45,098 bases of DNA from Lachnospiraceae bacterium (GCA_014804655.1 JAAUZK010000033.1:78620-123717); one strand, 5' to 3'; counted from the stretch's first letter, positions 31,800 to 41,723 are shown. A program made the numbers and translations. The notes: generated by a model from the sequence alone, not told the origin.

Positions 31800-33203
31800 A
31801 TGAAAACCTGTATAACAAATAGACGTGACACTATTGATAACCACCCATTTCCACCTAAAAACGGAACTGGGAAAATTGCAGTCTGTACCCTGCTGCTGTA
31901 TGCGGTAATCTGTTGTACAGCCTGCGCTAACGGATCTGATTCCGGAACAAATGAAACTGAAAACGGAGCGCAGCAGCCGGATGAGACAGCAGACAGCAGC
32001 CTCGGTCAAACCGATGAAAATGCAAATGAAAGCAATGGTGAGGCAGATAGCGCAACCGTAAATGACACTTCTGTCAATATTGGAAAATCCAACATAGACA
32101 TTCTAATGCAGACGGAAGAAAACAATAAATCCACGGAAGATGGTACGGTATATTTCTACAAGAGCGCTATCTATCCCGTCGTCACCATGGAAGGAAATAC
32201 GGATGCTGCCGATAAGATCAATGCCGACATCCGCTCCCGGATCGATTCTTTTAATGCAAATAAAGAAGTGGAAGACATGGCAGAAGAAATGTTGCAATAC
32301 TTCGAGGAAGAGGATAATGATTACCCCCTGATCGGCTACAGTGCGGGGCTGACGTATAAGACCGTCAGAGCGGACAGTAACGTGATCTCTTTTACACTGA
32401 CCTATGACTCCTTCAGCGGCGGTGCTCACGGCAATTACACGATGCTGGGAGCCAACTACAGCGCCAAGACCGGCGACCTGATCTCCTTCTCGGATCTGAG
32501 CGATGATCCTGCCGCTTTTCGTGAAGACACATTATCCTATAATCAGAAATTGGCAGGAACCGAATCCTACACCGAGCGGATGTTTTCGGCCGACGACATT
32601 ACAAACGGCACGCTAGAGTCCGTGCTGTACGCCGACAACGCATGGTATCTGTCCACCTCGGGTCTGATCTTTATAAGTGATCCTTACGCCCTCGGACCTT
32701 ATGCCGCAGGAATTATTGAGTTCGTTATTCCCTACAACGATCTGGCGGATATGGGATTTAAAGAGTCCTATACTTATTCGGACAGATTTGTGATGAAAAT
32801 GCAGCCGCATGAAACCTACACCGCCGACTTAAACGGGGACGGTGAGGACGACTCTGTTATTTTTTATCCGGAAGACCAAAATGCCGACGGAACATATGAT
32901 TACACGCCTCATCTGTTCATTAATGACTTGGATCTTGCAGAAGACGGTGATCCGGAAATACAGGAACAACTCGCAAACCTTATTGCCGCATGGGCGGAAG
33001 TCTTTCTCTACGACTTGATTCCTGATGACAATTATATCGAGCTCATGCTTGTAGCCGGCGAGGCAGAAGGCGATGATTACGTTTATTACAGCCACTTCTA
33101 TCGCTATACGGAAGATGGCTCTCTCATCTACCTCGGCAAAGTCAGCGGCGATGCCGGTGCCCCTACCGTTGATGTGTCACCTCTTATATCCGACGTGCAA
33201 TAG
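31800..33203 (+). CDS. secreted lipoprotein with DUF3298/DUF4163-like domain
   Basis: A 467-residue protein with an unusually long N-terminal tail (about 24 residues), a hydrophobic segment (IAVCTLLLYAVICCTAC) and then an Asn/Glu/Asp-rich linker. The possible lipidated Cys lies in CCTAC. Residues about 110-325 resemble DUF4163 plus DUF3298: YPVVTMEGNTDAADKIN, SFTLTYDSFSGGAHGNY, then SDPYALGPYAAGIIEF near the end. This is the extracellular module of RsiV and PdaC proteins. The last 130 residues include a calcium-binding-like DLNGDGEDDSVI. A surface role is inferred. It is a single-gene unit ended by a strong terminator. Confidence 0.75.
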   Translation: MKTCITNRRDTIDNHPFPPKNGTGKIAVCTLLLYAVICCTACANGSDSGTNETENGAQQPDETADSSLGQTDENANESNGEADSATVNDTSVNIGKSNIDILMQTEENNKSTEDGTVYFYKSAIYPVVTMEGNTDAADKINADIRSRIDSFNANKEVEDMAEEMLQYFEEEDNDYPLIGYSAGLTYKTVRADSNVISFTLTYDSFSGGAHGNYTMLGANYSAKTGDLISFSDLSDDPAAFREDTLSYNQKLAGTESYTERMFSADDITNGTLESVLYADNAWYLSTSGLIFISDPYALGPYAAGIIEFVIPYNDLADMGFKESYTYSDRFVMKMQPHETYTADLNGDGEDDSVIFYPEDQNADGTYDYTPHLFINDLDLAEDGDPEIQEQLANLIAAWAEVFLYDLIPDDNYIELMLVAGEAEGDDYVYYSHFYRYTEDGSLIYLGKVSGDAGAPTVDVSPLISDVQ

Positions 33204-33210
33204 TAATTTG

Positions 33211-33275
33211 AAAAAGAGAAACTTATCGGCAACGAAAACTCTGTTTAACCTCGTACCGAATAAAGTTTCTCTTTT
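33211..33275. terminator. bidirectional terminator
   Basis: AAAAGAGAAACTT at 33212-33224 pairs perfectly with AAGTTTCTCTTTT near 33263-33275. Extra pairs (CGG/CCG) continue inside. Each arm offers A and T runs, so it can end both the lipoprotein gene and the convergent DUF4422 gene. Confidence 0.8.
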
Positions 33276-33280
33276 ATATT

Positions 33281-34471
33281 TTAACTGATCTCCGTTTTAT
33301 ACTTTTCGATATTATTTATGACTTCTTCGAGTTCCTTTTCCTCTGAAATAAAAAGTCTGGCGGATGCTTCTATGGCAATGTCGCTTACCTGATGTTCACG
33401 CAGGAAGCGCCGTTCTTCCCCGTCCGCCTGTCCCACCTTACAGGAATTCACCACGTCATTCAAACCACTGAAATAATGCATCAGTTCATCAAATACACTT
33501 CTCCTACCGGAGTCTGTCCGGCCGCATTCCTGTTTGCTCCCATCAGCACCGCTCTCCTCGTGGGCACGGCAGATTCGATCGATCACACTCTCCCCGTACT
33601 CCTGCCGCTCCAATTCGCAGACGGCGATCACCTGCATGGACAGCTTCAACTCGCCTGTGATATCCGAAGCCTCCATCAACACATCCGGACGCTTCTCAAG
33701 CACACTCAGAAAATATTCTTTCGCCCCGTCCAGATCCCCTTGCATAAAATACTCCGCCAGCTTTTCCTTCATCTGGCCCGTCTCGTATTTCTCGGTCGTC
33801 ATACCCACTTTGCACTCATATACCTTAAGCCCCTTCACTTCCGTCCAGACAAGGAGAAGGAATTCCGATATAAACCCAAAAACCCGCTTATGATAATCGT
33901 CATAACCGCTGGGATCGATCTTCTTTTCCACCTCATGAAAAATAGAAAAAAGCCACGCGGCATACTCATCATACAGTTCTTTAGAGCTAACCATCATATT
34001 GCCGAAATAAGTGCCGTTTCCATGCACCAGCCGCTCGAAGGTATTATAATACTCCGGATACATCTGCCGGATCACTTCGCCTGTTGTGACCAGATCAAAA
34101 ATATTGTAATCACTTGCATAGCCGTCGAAATAAGAATAATTCAGTTTCAGTTTCTTGGAAGTTATAATGTCATAGTCTTGCAGAATCGACAGATAGTCGT
34201 TTTCATTGAAAATCCTGCCCTCTTCCGTACAAAAATACCGGCGGTAATGGCAAATACCCACATAGTCCGTGGTTCGCACATTCTTCCACACCCAGTATAC
34301 TCCGGTCAGTTCTCCGTAATAGCAATTCTTCGCAGATATGTTATCTCCCGTATCGTCCCCGGCATAACCGTAGTCCGCTCCCTGTGCGCGCCCGACATGC
34401 AGCGGCACGTAGATCAGGTCCCGAGGATCCGGAAATTTCTTGTGGGTCATGGTGAAGATTGTAACTGACAT
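33281..34471 (-). CDS. DUF4422 protein, probable glycosyltransferase
   Basis: A 396-residue protein. Residues 1-230 match DUF4422: VTIFTMTHKKFPDP, NCYYGELTGVYWVWKNV, YVGICHYRRYF and the YFGNMMVSSKELYDEY block. Such proteins are regarded as glycosyltransferases acting on surface polysaccharides. The C-terminal 160 residues are charged and helical, unlike usual members of about 250-380 residues, and are not recognised. No other polysaccharide genes are nearby. Confidence 0.8.
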   Translation of the reverse strand: MSVTIFTMTHKKFPDPRDLIYVPLHVGRAQGADYGYAGDDTGDNISAKNCYYGELTGVYWVWKNVRTTDYVGICHYRRYFCTEEGRIFNENDYLSILQDYDIITSKKLKLNYSYFDGYASDYNIFDLVTTGEVIRQMYPEYYNTFERLVHGNGTYFGNMMVSSKELYDEYAAWLFSIFHEVEKKIDPSGYDDYHKRVFGFISEFLLLVWTEVKGLKVYECKVGMTTEKYETGQMKEKLAEYFMQGDLDGAKEYFLSVLEKRPDVLMEASDITGELKLSMQVIAVCELERQEYGESVIDRICRAHEESGADGSKQECGRTDSGRRSVFDELMHYFSGLNDVVNSCKVGQADGEERRFLREHQVSDIAIEASARLFISEEKELEEVINNIEKYKTEIS

Positions 34472-34619
34472 TTGTAGCTGCCTCTTTTCTTTTTATTTAA
34501 AAACAGTCCGGTGCTCGCCCTTCTGACATTTTCATGCCGTCATTCTTATCTTTTTCCATCATAACTGCAAAATGTGGCTGGTGCAAGGTTTTATAGAGTA
34601 AACCGCCCAAAACTTCTTC

Positions 34620-34657
34620 TTGACATTTCCAATCAATATGATATCATAATGATATCA
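34620..34657 (+). promoter_or_regulatory. SPFH-Arc operon promoter with paired TGATATCA palindromes
   Basis: TTGACA (34620-34625) and TATCAT (34642-34647) are 16 bases apart. The 8-base palindrome TGATATCA occurs at 34639-34646 and 34650-34657, 11 bases start to start, covering the -10 and the likely start site. One helical turn between sites suits a ribbon-helix-helix repressor, and such a protein is encoded by the second gene of this operon. Confidence 0.55.
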
Positions 34658-34745
34658 AAAAGAACATTCACCAGAAGCGACTGAATATGCGCTGTCAAAA
34701 TCCAAAGCACACGTGCTGCATCGCCGCTTCGGAACGGAGGAGATT

Positions 34746-35774
34746 ATGCAAGAAACTAACTTAGAAGAAAAACTCATTCAGGGCAAAAAGAACGGACTGC
34801 CTGTACTATTCGTCACTCTCCTGTTATACGCACTGGCTATTGCAGGGATTATCATCGGTATCATCCATTTTGATAACGAGACAGATACCACGCTCACAAC
34901 CACCGTTTTTGTTATAGGTATGCTTTACGCATTCTTTGGCTGGATTCTCTTCTGCGGTCTGAAAGTTTTAAAGCCCCAGGAAGCGTTGGTTCTGACTTTA
35001 TTCGGCAAATATGTGGGAACGCTCAAAGGCGACGGCTTCTACTTTGTCAATCCCTTCTGTACAGGCGTCAATCCGGCTTCCCACACTAAGTTAAGCCAGA
35101 GCGGTGATGTCAAAGGCGTTGGTGGAGCTGCCGATGTCAGCACTGCTCAGGAAGCTCCTACCAAGAAGCTTTCTTTAAAGATCATGACTTTGAATAACAG
35201 CCGTCAGAAGATCAACGATTGTCTGGGTAATCCGGTGGAGATCGGTATCGCAGTGACATGGCGAATCGTAGATACTGCCAAAGCGGTTTTCAACGTAGAT
35301 AACTACAAGGAATTTCTGTCCTTGCAATGCGACAGCGCGCTTCGCAATATTGTGCGCACCTATCCCTACGACGTAGCCCCTAACGTGGATACGACCGGAG
35401 ACGGCATGGCCGACGAAGGCAGTCTTCGCGGCTCCAGCGAAATCGTGGCCGGCAAGATCAGGGCGGAGATCCAGACCAGAGTAGAAGAAGCAGGCATCGA
35501 AATTGTGGAAGCGAGAATCACCTACCTGGCATACGCACCCGAGATCGCCGCAGTCATGTTGCAGAGACAGCAGGCATCTGCTATCATTGATGCAAGAAAA
35601 ATGATCGTGGACGGCGCGGTAGGTATGGTCGAGATGGCATTAGAACGGTTGAATGAAAAGCATACCGTGGAACTTGACGAGGAACGTAAAGCAGCTATGG
35701 TATCTAATCTGCTGGTAGTTCTGTGCGGCAACCATGATGCACAGCCAGTAGTCAATTCCGGAAGCCTTTATTAG
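34746..35774 (+). CDS. SPFH/band 7 domain membrane protein
   Basis: I chose ATG 34746 because CGGAGGAGATT precedes it. The 342-residue protein has two hydrophobic helices (residues about 18-70), then the SPFH domain ([54 protein letters not shown]). A helical tail follows with [20 protein letters not shown] and [13 protein letters not shown]. Such proteins form oligomeric membrane microdomain scaffolds. The next gene encodes a small Arc-like protein, a pairing seen often in Firmicutes. The gene is intact. Confidence 0.88.
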   Translation: MQETNLEEKLIQGKKNGLPVLFVTLLLYALAIAGIIIGIIHFDNETDTTLTTTVFVIGMLYAFFGWILFCGLKVLKPQEALVLTLFGKYVGTLKGDGFYFVNPFCTGVNPASHTKLSQSGDVKGVGGAADVSTAQEAPTKKLSLKIMTLNNSRQKINDCLGNPVEIGIAVTWRIVDTAKAVFNVDNYKEFLSLQCDSALRNIVRTYPYDVAPNVDTTGDGMADEGSLRGSSEIVAGKIRAEIQTRVEEAGIEIVEARITYLAYAPEIAAVMLQRQQASAIIDARKMIVDGAVGMVEMALERLNEKHTVELDEERKAAMVSNLLVVLCGNHDAQPVVNSGSLY

Positions 35775-35787
35775 AACGGAGGATTTT

Positions 35788-35991
35788 ATGGGCGATTCAG
35801 GTAAAAAACAAGTGCCCCTTCGATTATCTGCAAAACTCTATGATGCAATCGCGGCGTGGGCGGAAGATGACTTCCGCTCCGTCAACGGGCAGATCGAGTA
35901 TCTGCTGACAGAGTGTGTGCGGCAGCGTAAGAAAAACGGTAAGTATGTGTCCGATGAAATTGATGTACCGCCGGAATTGGATATAAAATAA
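35788..35991 (+). CDS. Arc-family (ribbon-helix-helix) protein
   Basis: A 67-residue protein 13 bases downstream of the SPFH gene, with CGGAGG before its [23 protein letters not shown] then [17 protein letters not shown] is a ribbon-helix-helix fold. It probably regulates its own operon through the palindromes at 34639-34657, or supports the SPFH protein. It converges on the QueG-like gene with only 4 bases between stops. Confidence 0.78.
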   Translation: MGDSGKKQVPLRLSAKLYDAIAAWAEDDFRSVNGQIEYLLTECVRQRKKNGKYVSDEIDVPPELDIK

Positions 35992-35995
35992 GCCT

Positions 35996-36691
35996 TTAAC
36001 AACGTCCAACGGCACTCCCCAAATTAAACGGACAAATATCCCTGCATTTATGACAGGAAATCGTCCATGTCTGCAAATTTTCGTCATCTCCGAAGGCATG
36101 ATCCCAGCACACCTGCTGCTTAAGCTCACACTCATCCAATGCACCGACCGGGCATACCTCCACGCACAGATTGCACGCATTGCAGATATTTTCTTTTAAC
36201 TCGTCAGGCACCAATTCCTGCTCACACAGAACCGCTCCCAGCCAGACCATACTCCCGAACTCCGGTGTGATCAGCAGTGAATGCCGCCCAATCGTTCCAA
36301 GCCCCGCTGCCTGTGCCGCGTGCTTCTGCGAAACAATAGAGCGCCATCTTCCCGTATTGCCATCCCACACGCTCTCATTGGTCGGAATCGGCACACATAT
36401 AACTCCTCTCCGCTCCATCTCGATACAGAAATCCAGCGCTATGGCATCCATCTTCGGCGTGATGGAGTTGCGTACTCTCGTATACGGAATCGAACTGTTA
36501 CAGCGCAGTGTTCCGACCGGAAATCTGCACCCGAACGATATCACCGACTTGCAGGATGGCATAACGTCCAGCGGATGAAATCCCTTCGGCGCATCACGAA
36601 ATCTGTCCATACTGGCAATACCGCATAAATCTGCCCCTAATGACTCCATGAGCTCTTTGACCGTTTGACTGTTTACTTTATGGATACTCAT
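35996..36691 (-). CDS. QueG-like 4Fe-4S double cluster protein
   Basis: ATG 36691 is preceded by GGAGGCGATAGCG; the longer frame to 36739 has no comparable site. The 231-residue protein has AAQAAGLGTIGRHSLLITPEFG, the epoxyqueuosine reductase signature region, and two clusters: CNACNLCVEVCP and CHKCRDICP. True QueG is about 350 residues and has a cobalamin domain and C-terminal HEAT-like part. This is the shorter epoxyqueuosine reductase-like form common in Clostridia, so tRNA queuosine activity is uncertain. It is a single gene. Confidence 0.75.
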   Translation of the reverse strand: MSIHKVNSQTVKELMESLGADLCGIASMDRFRDAPKGFHPLDVMPSCKSVISFGCRFPVGTLRCNSSIPYTRVRNSITPKMDAIALDFCIEMERRGVICVPIPTNESVWDGNTGRWRSIVSQKHAAQAAGLGTIGRHSLLITPEFGSMVWLGAVLCEQELVPDELKENICNACNLCVEVCPVGALDECELKQQVCWDHAFGDDENLQTWTISCHKCRDICPFNLGSAVGRC

Positions 36692-36958
36692 CGCTATCGC
36701 CTCCGCACGGTTCTTAGACCATTTCCTGTGGCTCATCATCCTTGTTATCGTTTCATTACTTTAACACATTTTAACGAAATTGTACATATATTCTTACTTT
36801 TCCTAAGTTACATGGAATTTTAGCAATATCATGCCAAACATCCCCAAAGATATGGTAAAATGACTTATGTGCCGACAAAAGACAAAAGAAACCAAGCAAT
36901 GTCGGGACGATGTAAATGATTAAGCGTATACTGTAACCACAGCAGGAGGTTGATCATC

Positions 36959-37816
36959 ATGGAATGGGCAGAAGCGATCAGTGAAGCAGTCAACTATATT
37001 GAAAGCCATATCACAGAGGACATCACACTATATGACGTGGCAGAGCATGTGAATATTTCCCCCTTCTATTTTCACAAAGGTTTTAGCATATTGTGCGGGT
37101 ATTCCATTATGGAATATGTAAGAAACCGCAGAATGGCGCTTGCCGGGGAGGAACTGATCACCAGCGATATTTCGGTTATAGAACTTGCCATGAAATATGG
37201 TTATGACTCTCCCGACAGTTTTACCAAAGCCTTTTCCCGCTTTCATGGATATACGCCTCTGACAGTGCGCAAGAATAAAACAATGATCAAAACATTTGCG
37301 CCGCTGAAACTAACAATCTCATTGAAAGGTGGTTACATTATGGATTACAGAATTGTCAAGAAAGAAGCCTTTACTGTTTTATGCGCCTCAAGGGAATTTA
37401 CCTATGAAAATCCAAAACAGGAAATACCTTTGTTCTGGCAGGAGCATTATTCCTCGGGGAATGGCGAATATATCTGCGGAATGTTCGGCATCAACATCGA
37501 CCCACAAATGGGAAATGAAAAGTTTGAATATCTGATCGCCGATGTTTATAATCCGTCCGTGGATATTCCGGACGGGCTTACAGTAAGGACAATCCCTGCC
37601 TTTACGTGGGCAGTTTTCCCGTGCAAGGGCGCTCTTCCGCACTCTTTACAAGATGTAAATACGAAAATATTCTCCGAATGGCTTCCGGCATTGCAGGATT
37701 ATGAATTTGCAGCAGGATATTGTGTCGAAATGTATGACGCACCAAACAAATATCCCAACGGGACAAATGATGAGAATTATTATACAGAGATATGGATTCC
37801 AGTCAAAAAGAAGTAA
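36959..37816 (+). CDS. AraC-family regulator with GyrI-like effector domain
   Basis: ATG 36959 follows GCAGGAGG; a TTG at 36950 is also open. The 285-residue protein has two helix-turn-helix parts in the first 105 residues (LYDVAEHVNISPFYFHKGF, then VIELAMKYGYDSPDSFTKAF). Residues 125-285 form a GyrI/AraC-E_bind domain (YRIVKKEAFTVLCASREF, VRTIPAFTWAVFPCKG, YYTEIWIPV) that binds small hydrophobic ligands in relatives such as Rob and BmrR. The regulated genes are not evident from position. It may control a neighbouring transporter, but this is a guess. Confidence 0.85.
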   Translation: MEWAEAISEAVNYIESHITEDITLYDVAEHVNISPFYFHKGFSILCGYSIMEYVRNRRMALAGEELITSDISVIELAMKYGYDSPDSFTKAFSRFHGYTPLTVRKNKTMIKTFAPLKLTISLKGGYIMDYRIVKKEAFTVLCASREFTYENPKQEIPLFWQEHYSSGNGEYICGMFGINIDPQMGNEKFEYLIADVYNPSVDIPDGLTVRTIPAFTWAVFPCKGALPHSLQDVNTKIFSEWLPALQDYEFAAGYCVEMYDAPNKYPNGTNDENYYTEIWIPVKKK

Positions 37817-37830
37817 ACGTGACTCATTCC

Positions 37831-37855
37831 CTGCCCCAGATACAGCTTGGGGCAG
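37831..37855. terminator. hairpin between convergent genes
   Basis: CTGCCCCA and TGGGGCAG form a perfect 8-bp stem with a 9-base loop, 14 bases after the AraC stop and 33 bases before the end of the SPL-type gene. No T run accompanies it. Confidence 0.45.
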
Positions 37856-37888
37856 TGGAAGGCACCCGAATGAACTATATATGTGATC

Positions 37889-38764
37889 TTATATCTCCCA
37901 CAACGACAACTGCTCATACCCCTTATTCTCCGGGAATTCCCGCAGATAAGCAAAAACCCGCTCCATGTCACTTACGATATGATTCTCTTTGCAAAAACCG
38001 TAAAAGTATCTCATCAGCTCTCCTTGCCGGTCACTGGGAATCTCATAGGCATAGCCGAACTTGCGGTGATATTTCTCGCGCAGTCCCGGGAAATGCTTAT
38101 CCAGCGCCGCATAGTAATATTCCCGGTCCCCCTGTCTGAGCGTAAGTCCCATCCCGAAACAGATGATTCCATACACGCCGGCCTTCCTGCAATATTCCAG
38201 AATCCCTTCTATATTCTCCCTCGTATCATTAATATAGGGCAGAATCGGCGACAACCACACCACCGTAGGGATACCGTTCTCTTTCATGATCTGCAGCACC
38301 TCATAGCGCCGTTTCGTCGTACACACTTTCGGCTCTACGATACGGCACAGGTCTTCATCGTAAGTCGTGAGCGTCATCTGTACCACACATTTTGCCTTGC
38401 GGTTAATACTTTTTAAAATATCCAGATCCCTCAGAATCCTGTCAGACTTTGTCTGCACCGCGACTCCGAAACCGTACTCATCGATCAATTCCAGACACCT
38501 TCGCGTAAGCTTCAGCTGCTCTTCACAGTGCATATAAGGATCGCACATAGCGCCTGTGCCGATCATACATTTTTTGCGTTTAGACCGCAGTGCCTTCTCC
38601 AGCAGTTCCGGCGCGTTCTGTTTGACTTCGATATCTTCAAAGTCATGTTTCATCTGATAACATTCGCTCCTGCCGTCGCAGTAAATACAACCGTGCGTAC
38701 ACCCGCGATACAGATTCATACCGTTATGAGATGATAATATACCCTTAGCGTCTACAAAATGCAT
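37889..38764 (-). CDS. SPL-family radical SAM protein
   Basis: A 291-residue protein with AAGGAG before its ATG. The motif YRGCTHGCIYCDGR gives the standard CX3CX2C. Later blocks (IGTGAMCDPYMHCEEQL, FGVAVQTKSDRILRD, VVWLSPILPYINDT) match COG1533 proteins related to spore photoproduct lyase. The reaction of this subgroup is unknown. It differs from the three-Cys-motif protein at 26120, which has CX3CX3C. It is a single gene ending at the hairpin at 37831-37855. Confidence 0.82.
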   Translation of the reverse strand: MHFVDAKGILSSHNGMNLYRGCTHGCIYCDGRSECYQMKHDFEDIEVKQNAPELLEKALRSKRKKCMIGTGAMCDPYMHCEEQLKLTRRCLELIDEYGFGVAVQTKSDRILRDLDILKSINRKAKCVVQMTLTTYDEDLCRIVEPKVCTTKRRYEVLQIMKENGIPTVVWLSPILPYINDTRENIEGILEYCRKAGVYGIICFGMGLTLRQGDREYYYAALDKHFPGLREKYHRKFGYAYEIPSDRQGELMRYFYGFCKENHIVSDMERVFAYLREFPENKGYEQLSLWEI

Positions 38765-38835
38765 TCTGTCGGTTCTCCTTGTGTTCTATCTGTTTTGAAT
38801 CATACGCCTGAAAACCCGACAGCAGTATGTCATAT

Positions 38836-40182
38836 TTATGAAGCTCCCTGCAGTTTTTTCTCGCATATTCTAAGACAGTGCAGACATGTCGGCACGATAT
38901 AGACACACGCCGAAAGCCATGCCGACTGATCCGCAAAACAGATCGCCGTGAAGCCGAACACCGGCACGAAACACAGGCTGACTACGATCCTTGCCACCAT
39001 CTCCGCCAGTCCTGAGAAGATCACGCGCCCGGAAAAACCGAGTCCCTGCGTACACATACGACAGACATTCAAAATACCGAGACTCCAGAAGAAATATCCC
39101 ATGCACCGCAGATATTTGGCGGAAGCATCCAGTATCGCTGCATCCTCTCCCGATATGAACAACATCGACAGTGTCCTTCCGAAAAAGATAATCACCAGAC
39201 CCGCCACCGTTCCATATAACACACCGATCGCAGTTCCCTGTTTGATTCCCGATTTGATACGTCTCATCTTGCCAGCGCCGAGATTCTGACTGCAAAAGAC
39301 GGAAACGCCCGTCGCCAGCGCATCAAAAGGACACATCACGAACTGTTTGATCCTCATACCGGCCGTAAAGCCTGACACATATATACTGCCCAAACCGTTA
39401 TTGGCGGACTGCATGACCATACTCCCGATGGCGGTAATGGAATATTGCAGTCCCATGGGAATTCCCATCGCCAGCATCATTTTGATCGTATCTCCATCAA
39501 TATGACACTCCTGTCGTTTTAATCGCAGGATGGGAATCTTTTTTCTCATATAAATATAACAAAGTATACCGCTTACTGCCTGTGACATGATCGTTGCCAG
39601 AGCCGCGCCCGCACATCCCAAGTGAAGGACAAGAATACAGAACAGATCCAAAACGATATTCAGCACCGTAGAAAAGGCAAGAAACATAAACGGTGTTCTG
39701 CTGTCTCCCACCGACCGGAATATGCCTGCCAGCAAATTATACAGTAAGTTAAAAGGAATCCCCATAAAGATGATCACCAGATACCGGTAAGCATTCGTAT
39801 AGATGTCCTCCGGCGTAGAGAGCAGATGCAGTATCTGCGGGCACAACAATACACAGGATACCGTCAACACTACCGCAAAGATTCCGGCCAACACCATCCC
39901 GTGAAAAATATCGCTCCGCATCTTGTCATAATCCTGTGCGCCGAAACTGCGCGCCACCGGAATGCCGAATCCGCAACAGACCCCGATACAGAATCCCAAC
40001 ACAAGAAACTGCACACTGCTGGAAGCGCCCACTCCCGCCAATGCATCCGCACCTAAGATACGCCCTACAATCGCGGCATCTATGATATTGTAAGTCTGCT
40101 GTAACAGATTTCCGATCAACAGAGGCACCGCAAACTGTAAGATCAGCGGAAGCGGTTTCCCCTCTGTCATACTCTTGGTCAT
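38836..40182 (-). CDS. MATE-family efflux transporter
   Basis: ATG 40182 has GGGAG 7 bases upstream; a GTG seven codons earlier (40203) would overlap the preceding gene. The 448-residue protein has about 12 helices with MATE hallmarks: PLILQFAVPLLIGNLLQQTY, AAIVGRILGADALAGVG, GNNGLGS-like MQSANNGLGSIYVSGF, and FCSQNLGAGKMRR. It would export cationic compounds with Na+ or H+ antiport. It follows the Gfo/Idh/MocA gene by 13 bases and probably belongs to the same transcript. Confidence 0.88.
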   Translation of the reverse strand: MTKSMTEGKPLPLILQFAVPLLIGNLLQQTYNIIDAAIVGRILGADALAGVGASSSVQFLVLGFCIGVCCGFGIPVARSFGAQDYDKMRSDIFHGMVLAGIFAVVLTVSCVLLCPQILHLLSTPEDIYTNAYRYLVIIFMGIPFNLLYNLLAGIFRSVGDSRTPFMFLAFSTVLNIVLDLFCILVLHLGCAGAALATIMSQAVSGILCYIYMRKKIPILRLKRQECHIDGDTIKMMLAMGIPMGLQYSITAIGSMVMQSANNGLGSIYVSGFTAGMRIKQFVMCPFDALATGVSVFCSQNLGAGKMRRIKSGIKQGTAIGVLYGTVAGLVIIFFGRTLSMLFISGEDAAILDASAKYLRCMGYFFWSLGILNVCRMCTQGLGFSGRVIFSGLAEMVARIVVSLCFVPVFGFTAICFADQSAWLSACVYIVPTCLHCLRICEKKLQGAS

Positions 40183-40195
40183 ATGTATTCTCCCA

Positions 40196-41173
40196 TCATT
40201 CACACGGGAGCGTAAATCCCCACTGCTCCCTGACCGCGTCCAGAATCTTCATCAACCGAAGCGTCTCGCTATGCGGCATTTCCTCACACTCAACCTGCCC
40301 GGCTCTGATCGCACGTACACAGGCAAGCGCCTCATACTCGTAACCGTTGATCTGCTCCGGCACCTGATAGCGGGCGGTCATTTCTTTTTGTTCATTATAA
40401 ACGCGAATTTCCTGACAGTTATTGATCGCATTAAATTCAATATAACCTTTGTCACCGTTGATAATCCCACGGTTTCCCATATACGCCAGCATATTGCCGT
40501 GCAAGACCGCCATCTTCCCGTCCTCAAAAGTCAGTGTGATCCCGTTCATCCAGTCTACGCCCTGCGGTGACATGACAGCGCTCGACTGAATAGCTTTCAC
40601 CGGACTCTTGCAAATCTGCAAAGCAAGATTGATCGGATAGACGCCCAGATCTAAAAGTGCGCCGCCTGCCAATTCCGGATTACTCAGCCGCTCGACATGG
40701 GTCAGCGGAGCACCGAAATCCGCCATGACAGAATGCACCTCACCGATAACCCCCTGTGCGATCAGATCGTCGATCATCTTCCTGCTGGGCATATATCTGG
40801 GCCAGAATGCCTCCGCCAGAAGAAGCCCTTTACCTCTCGCCAGTGTGATCAGTTCTTCCGCCTGCTTCGCATTCACGGTAAAAGCTTTTTCCAACAGCAC
40901 ATGTTTCCCTTGTTCCAGACACAGCTTCGCATAAGGATAATGGTGGGAATGCGGCGATGCCACATATATTAACTCTACCTGCGGGTCCTGCACCATCTCC
41001 TCATAAGAACCGTAGGCTTTCTCAAATCCCCATTTATCTGCAAAGCTTTTCGCTCTGCCATAATTTCTGGAAGCAACCGCATAACATTCGATTTCCTCAA
41101 GCTGACTTACCGCCTCAGCCATGCTGTTAGCGATACCGCCCGGTGCCAAAATCGCAAATTTCATTTTATTCAT
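40196..41173 (-). CDS. Gfo/Idh/MocA-family oxidoreductase
   Basis: AAAGGTGATGATA before ATG 41173 fixes the start, which overlaps the PAP2 gene by a few bases. The 325-residue protein has a Rossmann start (FAILAPGGIANSMAEAV), VELIYVASPHSHHYPYAKL, the catalytic-region HVLLEKAFTVNAKQAEEL and GGALLDLGVYPINLAL. It is an NAD(P)-dependent dehydrogenase of sugars or related compounds; substrate unknown. It is the second gene of a PAP2 - oxidoreductase - MATE run. Confidence 0.88.
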   Translation of the reverse strand: MNKMKFAILAPGGIANSMAEAVSQLEEIECYAVASRNYGRAKSFADKWGFEKAYGSYEEMVQDPQVELIYVASPHSHHYPYAKLCLEQGKHVLLEKAFTVNAKQAEELITLARGKGLLLAEAFWPRYMPSRKMIDDLIAQGVIGEVHSVMADFGAPLTHVERLSNPELAGGALLDLGVYPINLALQICKSPVKAIQSSAVMSPQGVDWMNGITLTFEDGKMAVLHGNMLAYMGNRGIINGDKGYIEFNAINNCQEIRVYNEQKEMTARYQVPEQINGYEYEALACVRAIRAGQVECEEMPHSETLRLMKILDAVREQWGFTLPCE

Positions 41174-41723
41174 TATCATCACCTTTCTTCAACTTACCGA
41201 TCCGTTCCACGACCGCCACAGCCGCGTAACTGATCGCAATACCGCTGATCATGCCAAACAGCACATCGCTGGGATAGTGTACTCCCACATACAGCCGGGA
41301 CAGTGCGATCAAAATAGCCAGAACAAGCGCCGGAATCCCGTATTTCTTAGGAAGCTCCCGGAACATAACACATGCCACCGCAAAAGAACTGCCCGCATGT
41401 CCCGACGGGAACGAATATTCTCCCGGTTTCGGCACCAGATAAGTCAGGCCTGCTATCACCTCGTAGGGTCTGGTTCTGGCGACAAGATTTTTCAGCAGTA
41501 TATTATTCACTAGCAATGTACCGATCAGCGCCGCCGCCATCATACAGCCGACTTTCCTCGTCTTAGGAATAATCAGCATAATAAGCGTCAGGAATATCCA
41601 TATTCCGCCTCCGTTTCCGAGTGTTGTGATAAACTTTACAAACGGAGTCAATATCGGAACTCTGATAAACTCCTGAATAAATAATAGTATGTTGCCGTCC
41701 AAATTTAATAACCATTCCAACAT
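41166..41723 (-). CDS. PAP2-family membrane phosphatase
   Basis: A 185-residue protein with about five helices. The three phosphatase motifs are present: KNLVARTRP, SFPSGHAGSS and SRLYVGVHYPSDVLFG. It would hydrolyse lipid phosphates such as undecaprenyl pyrophosphate on the outer face of the membrane. GAGGTGAG precedes the ATG. Its stop overlaps the start of the oxidoreductase gene, so they are translated together. Confidence 0.88.
   Translation of the reverse strand: MLEWLLNLDGNILLFIQEFIRVPILTPFVKFITTLGNGGGIWIFLTLIMLIIPKTRKVGCMMAAALIGTLLVNNILLKNLVARTRPYEVIAGLTYLVPKPGEYSFPSGHAGSSFAVACVMFRELPKKYGIPALVLAILIALSRLYVGVHYPSDVLFGMISGIAISYAAVAVVERIGKLKKGDDNE

Noticed and set aside
33392..34468. Long plus-strand frame of 358 codons
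   Set aside because: It is antisense to the DUF4422 gene, which has clear family motifs; the frame is rich in His, Pro and Ile in the manner of a shadow frame and has no ribosome site.
37883..38416. Plus-strand frame of 177 codons
   Set aside because: Antisense to the SPL-type radical SAM gene with its intact CX3CX2C motif; no family content.
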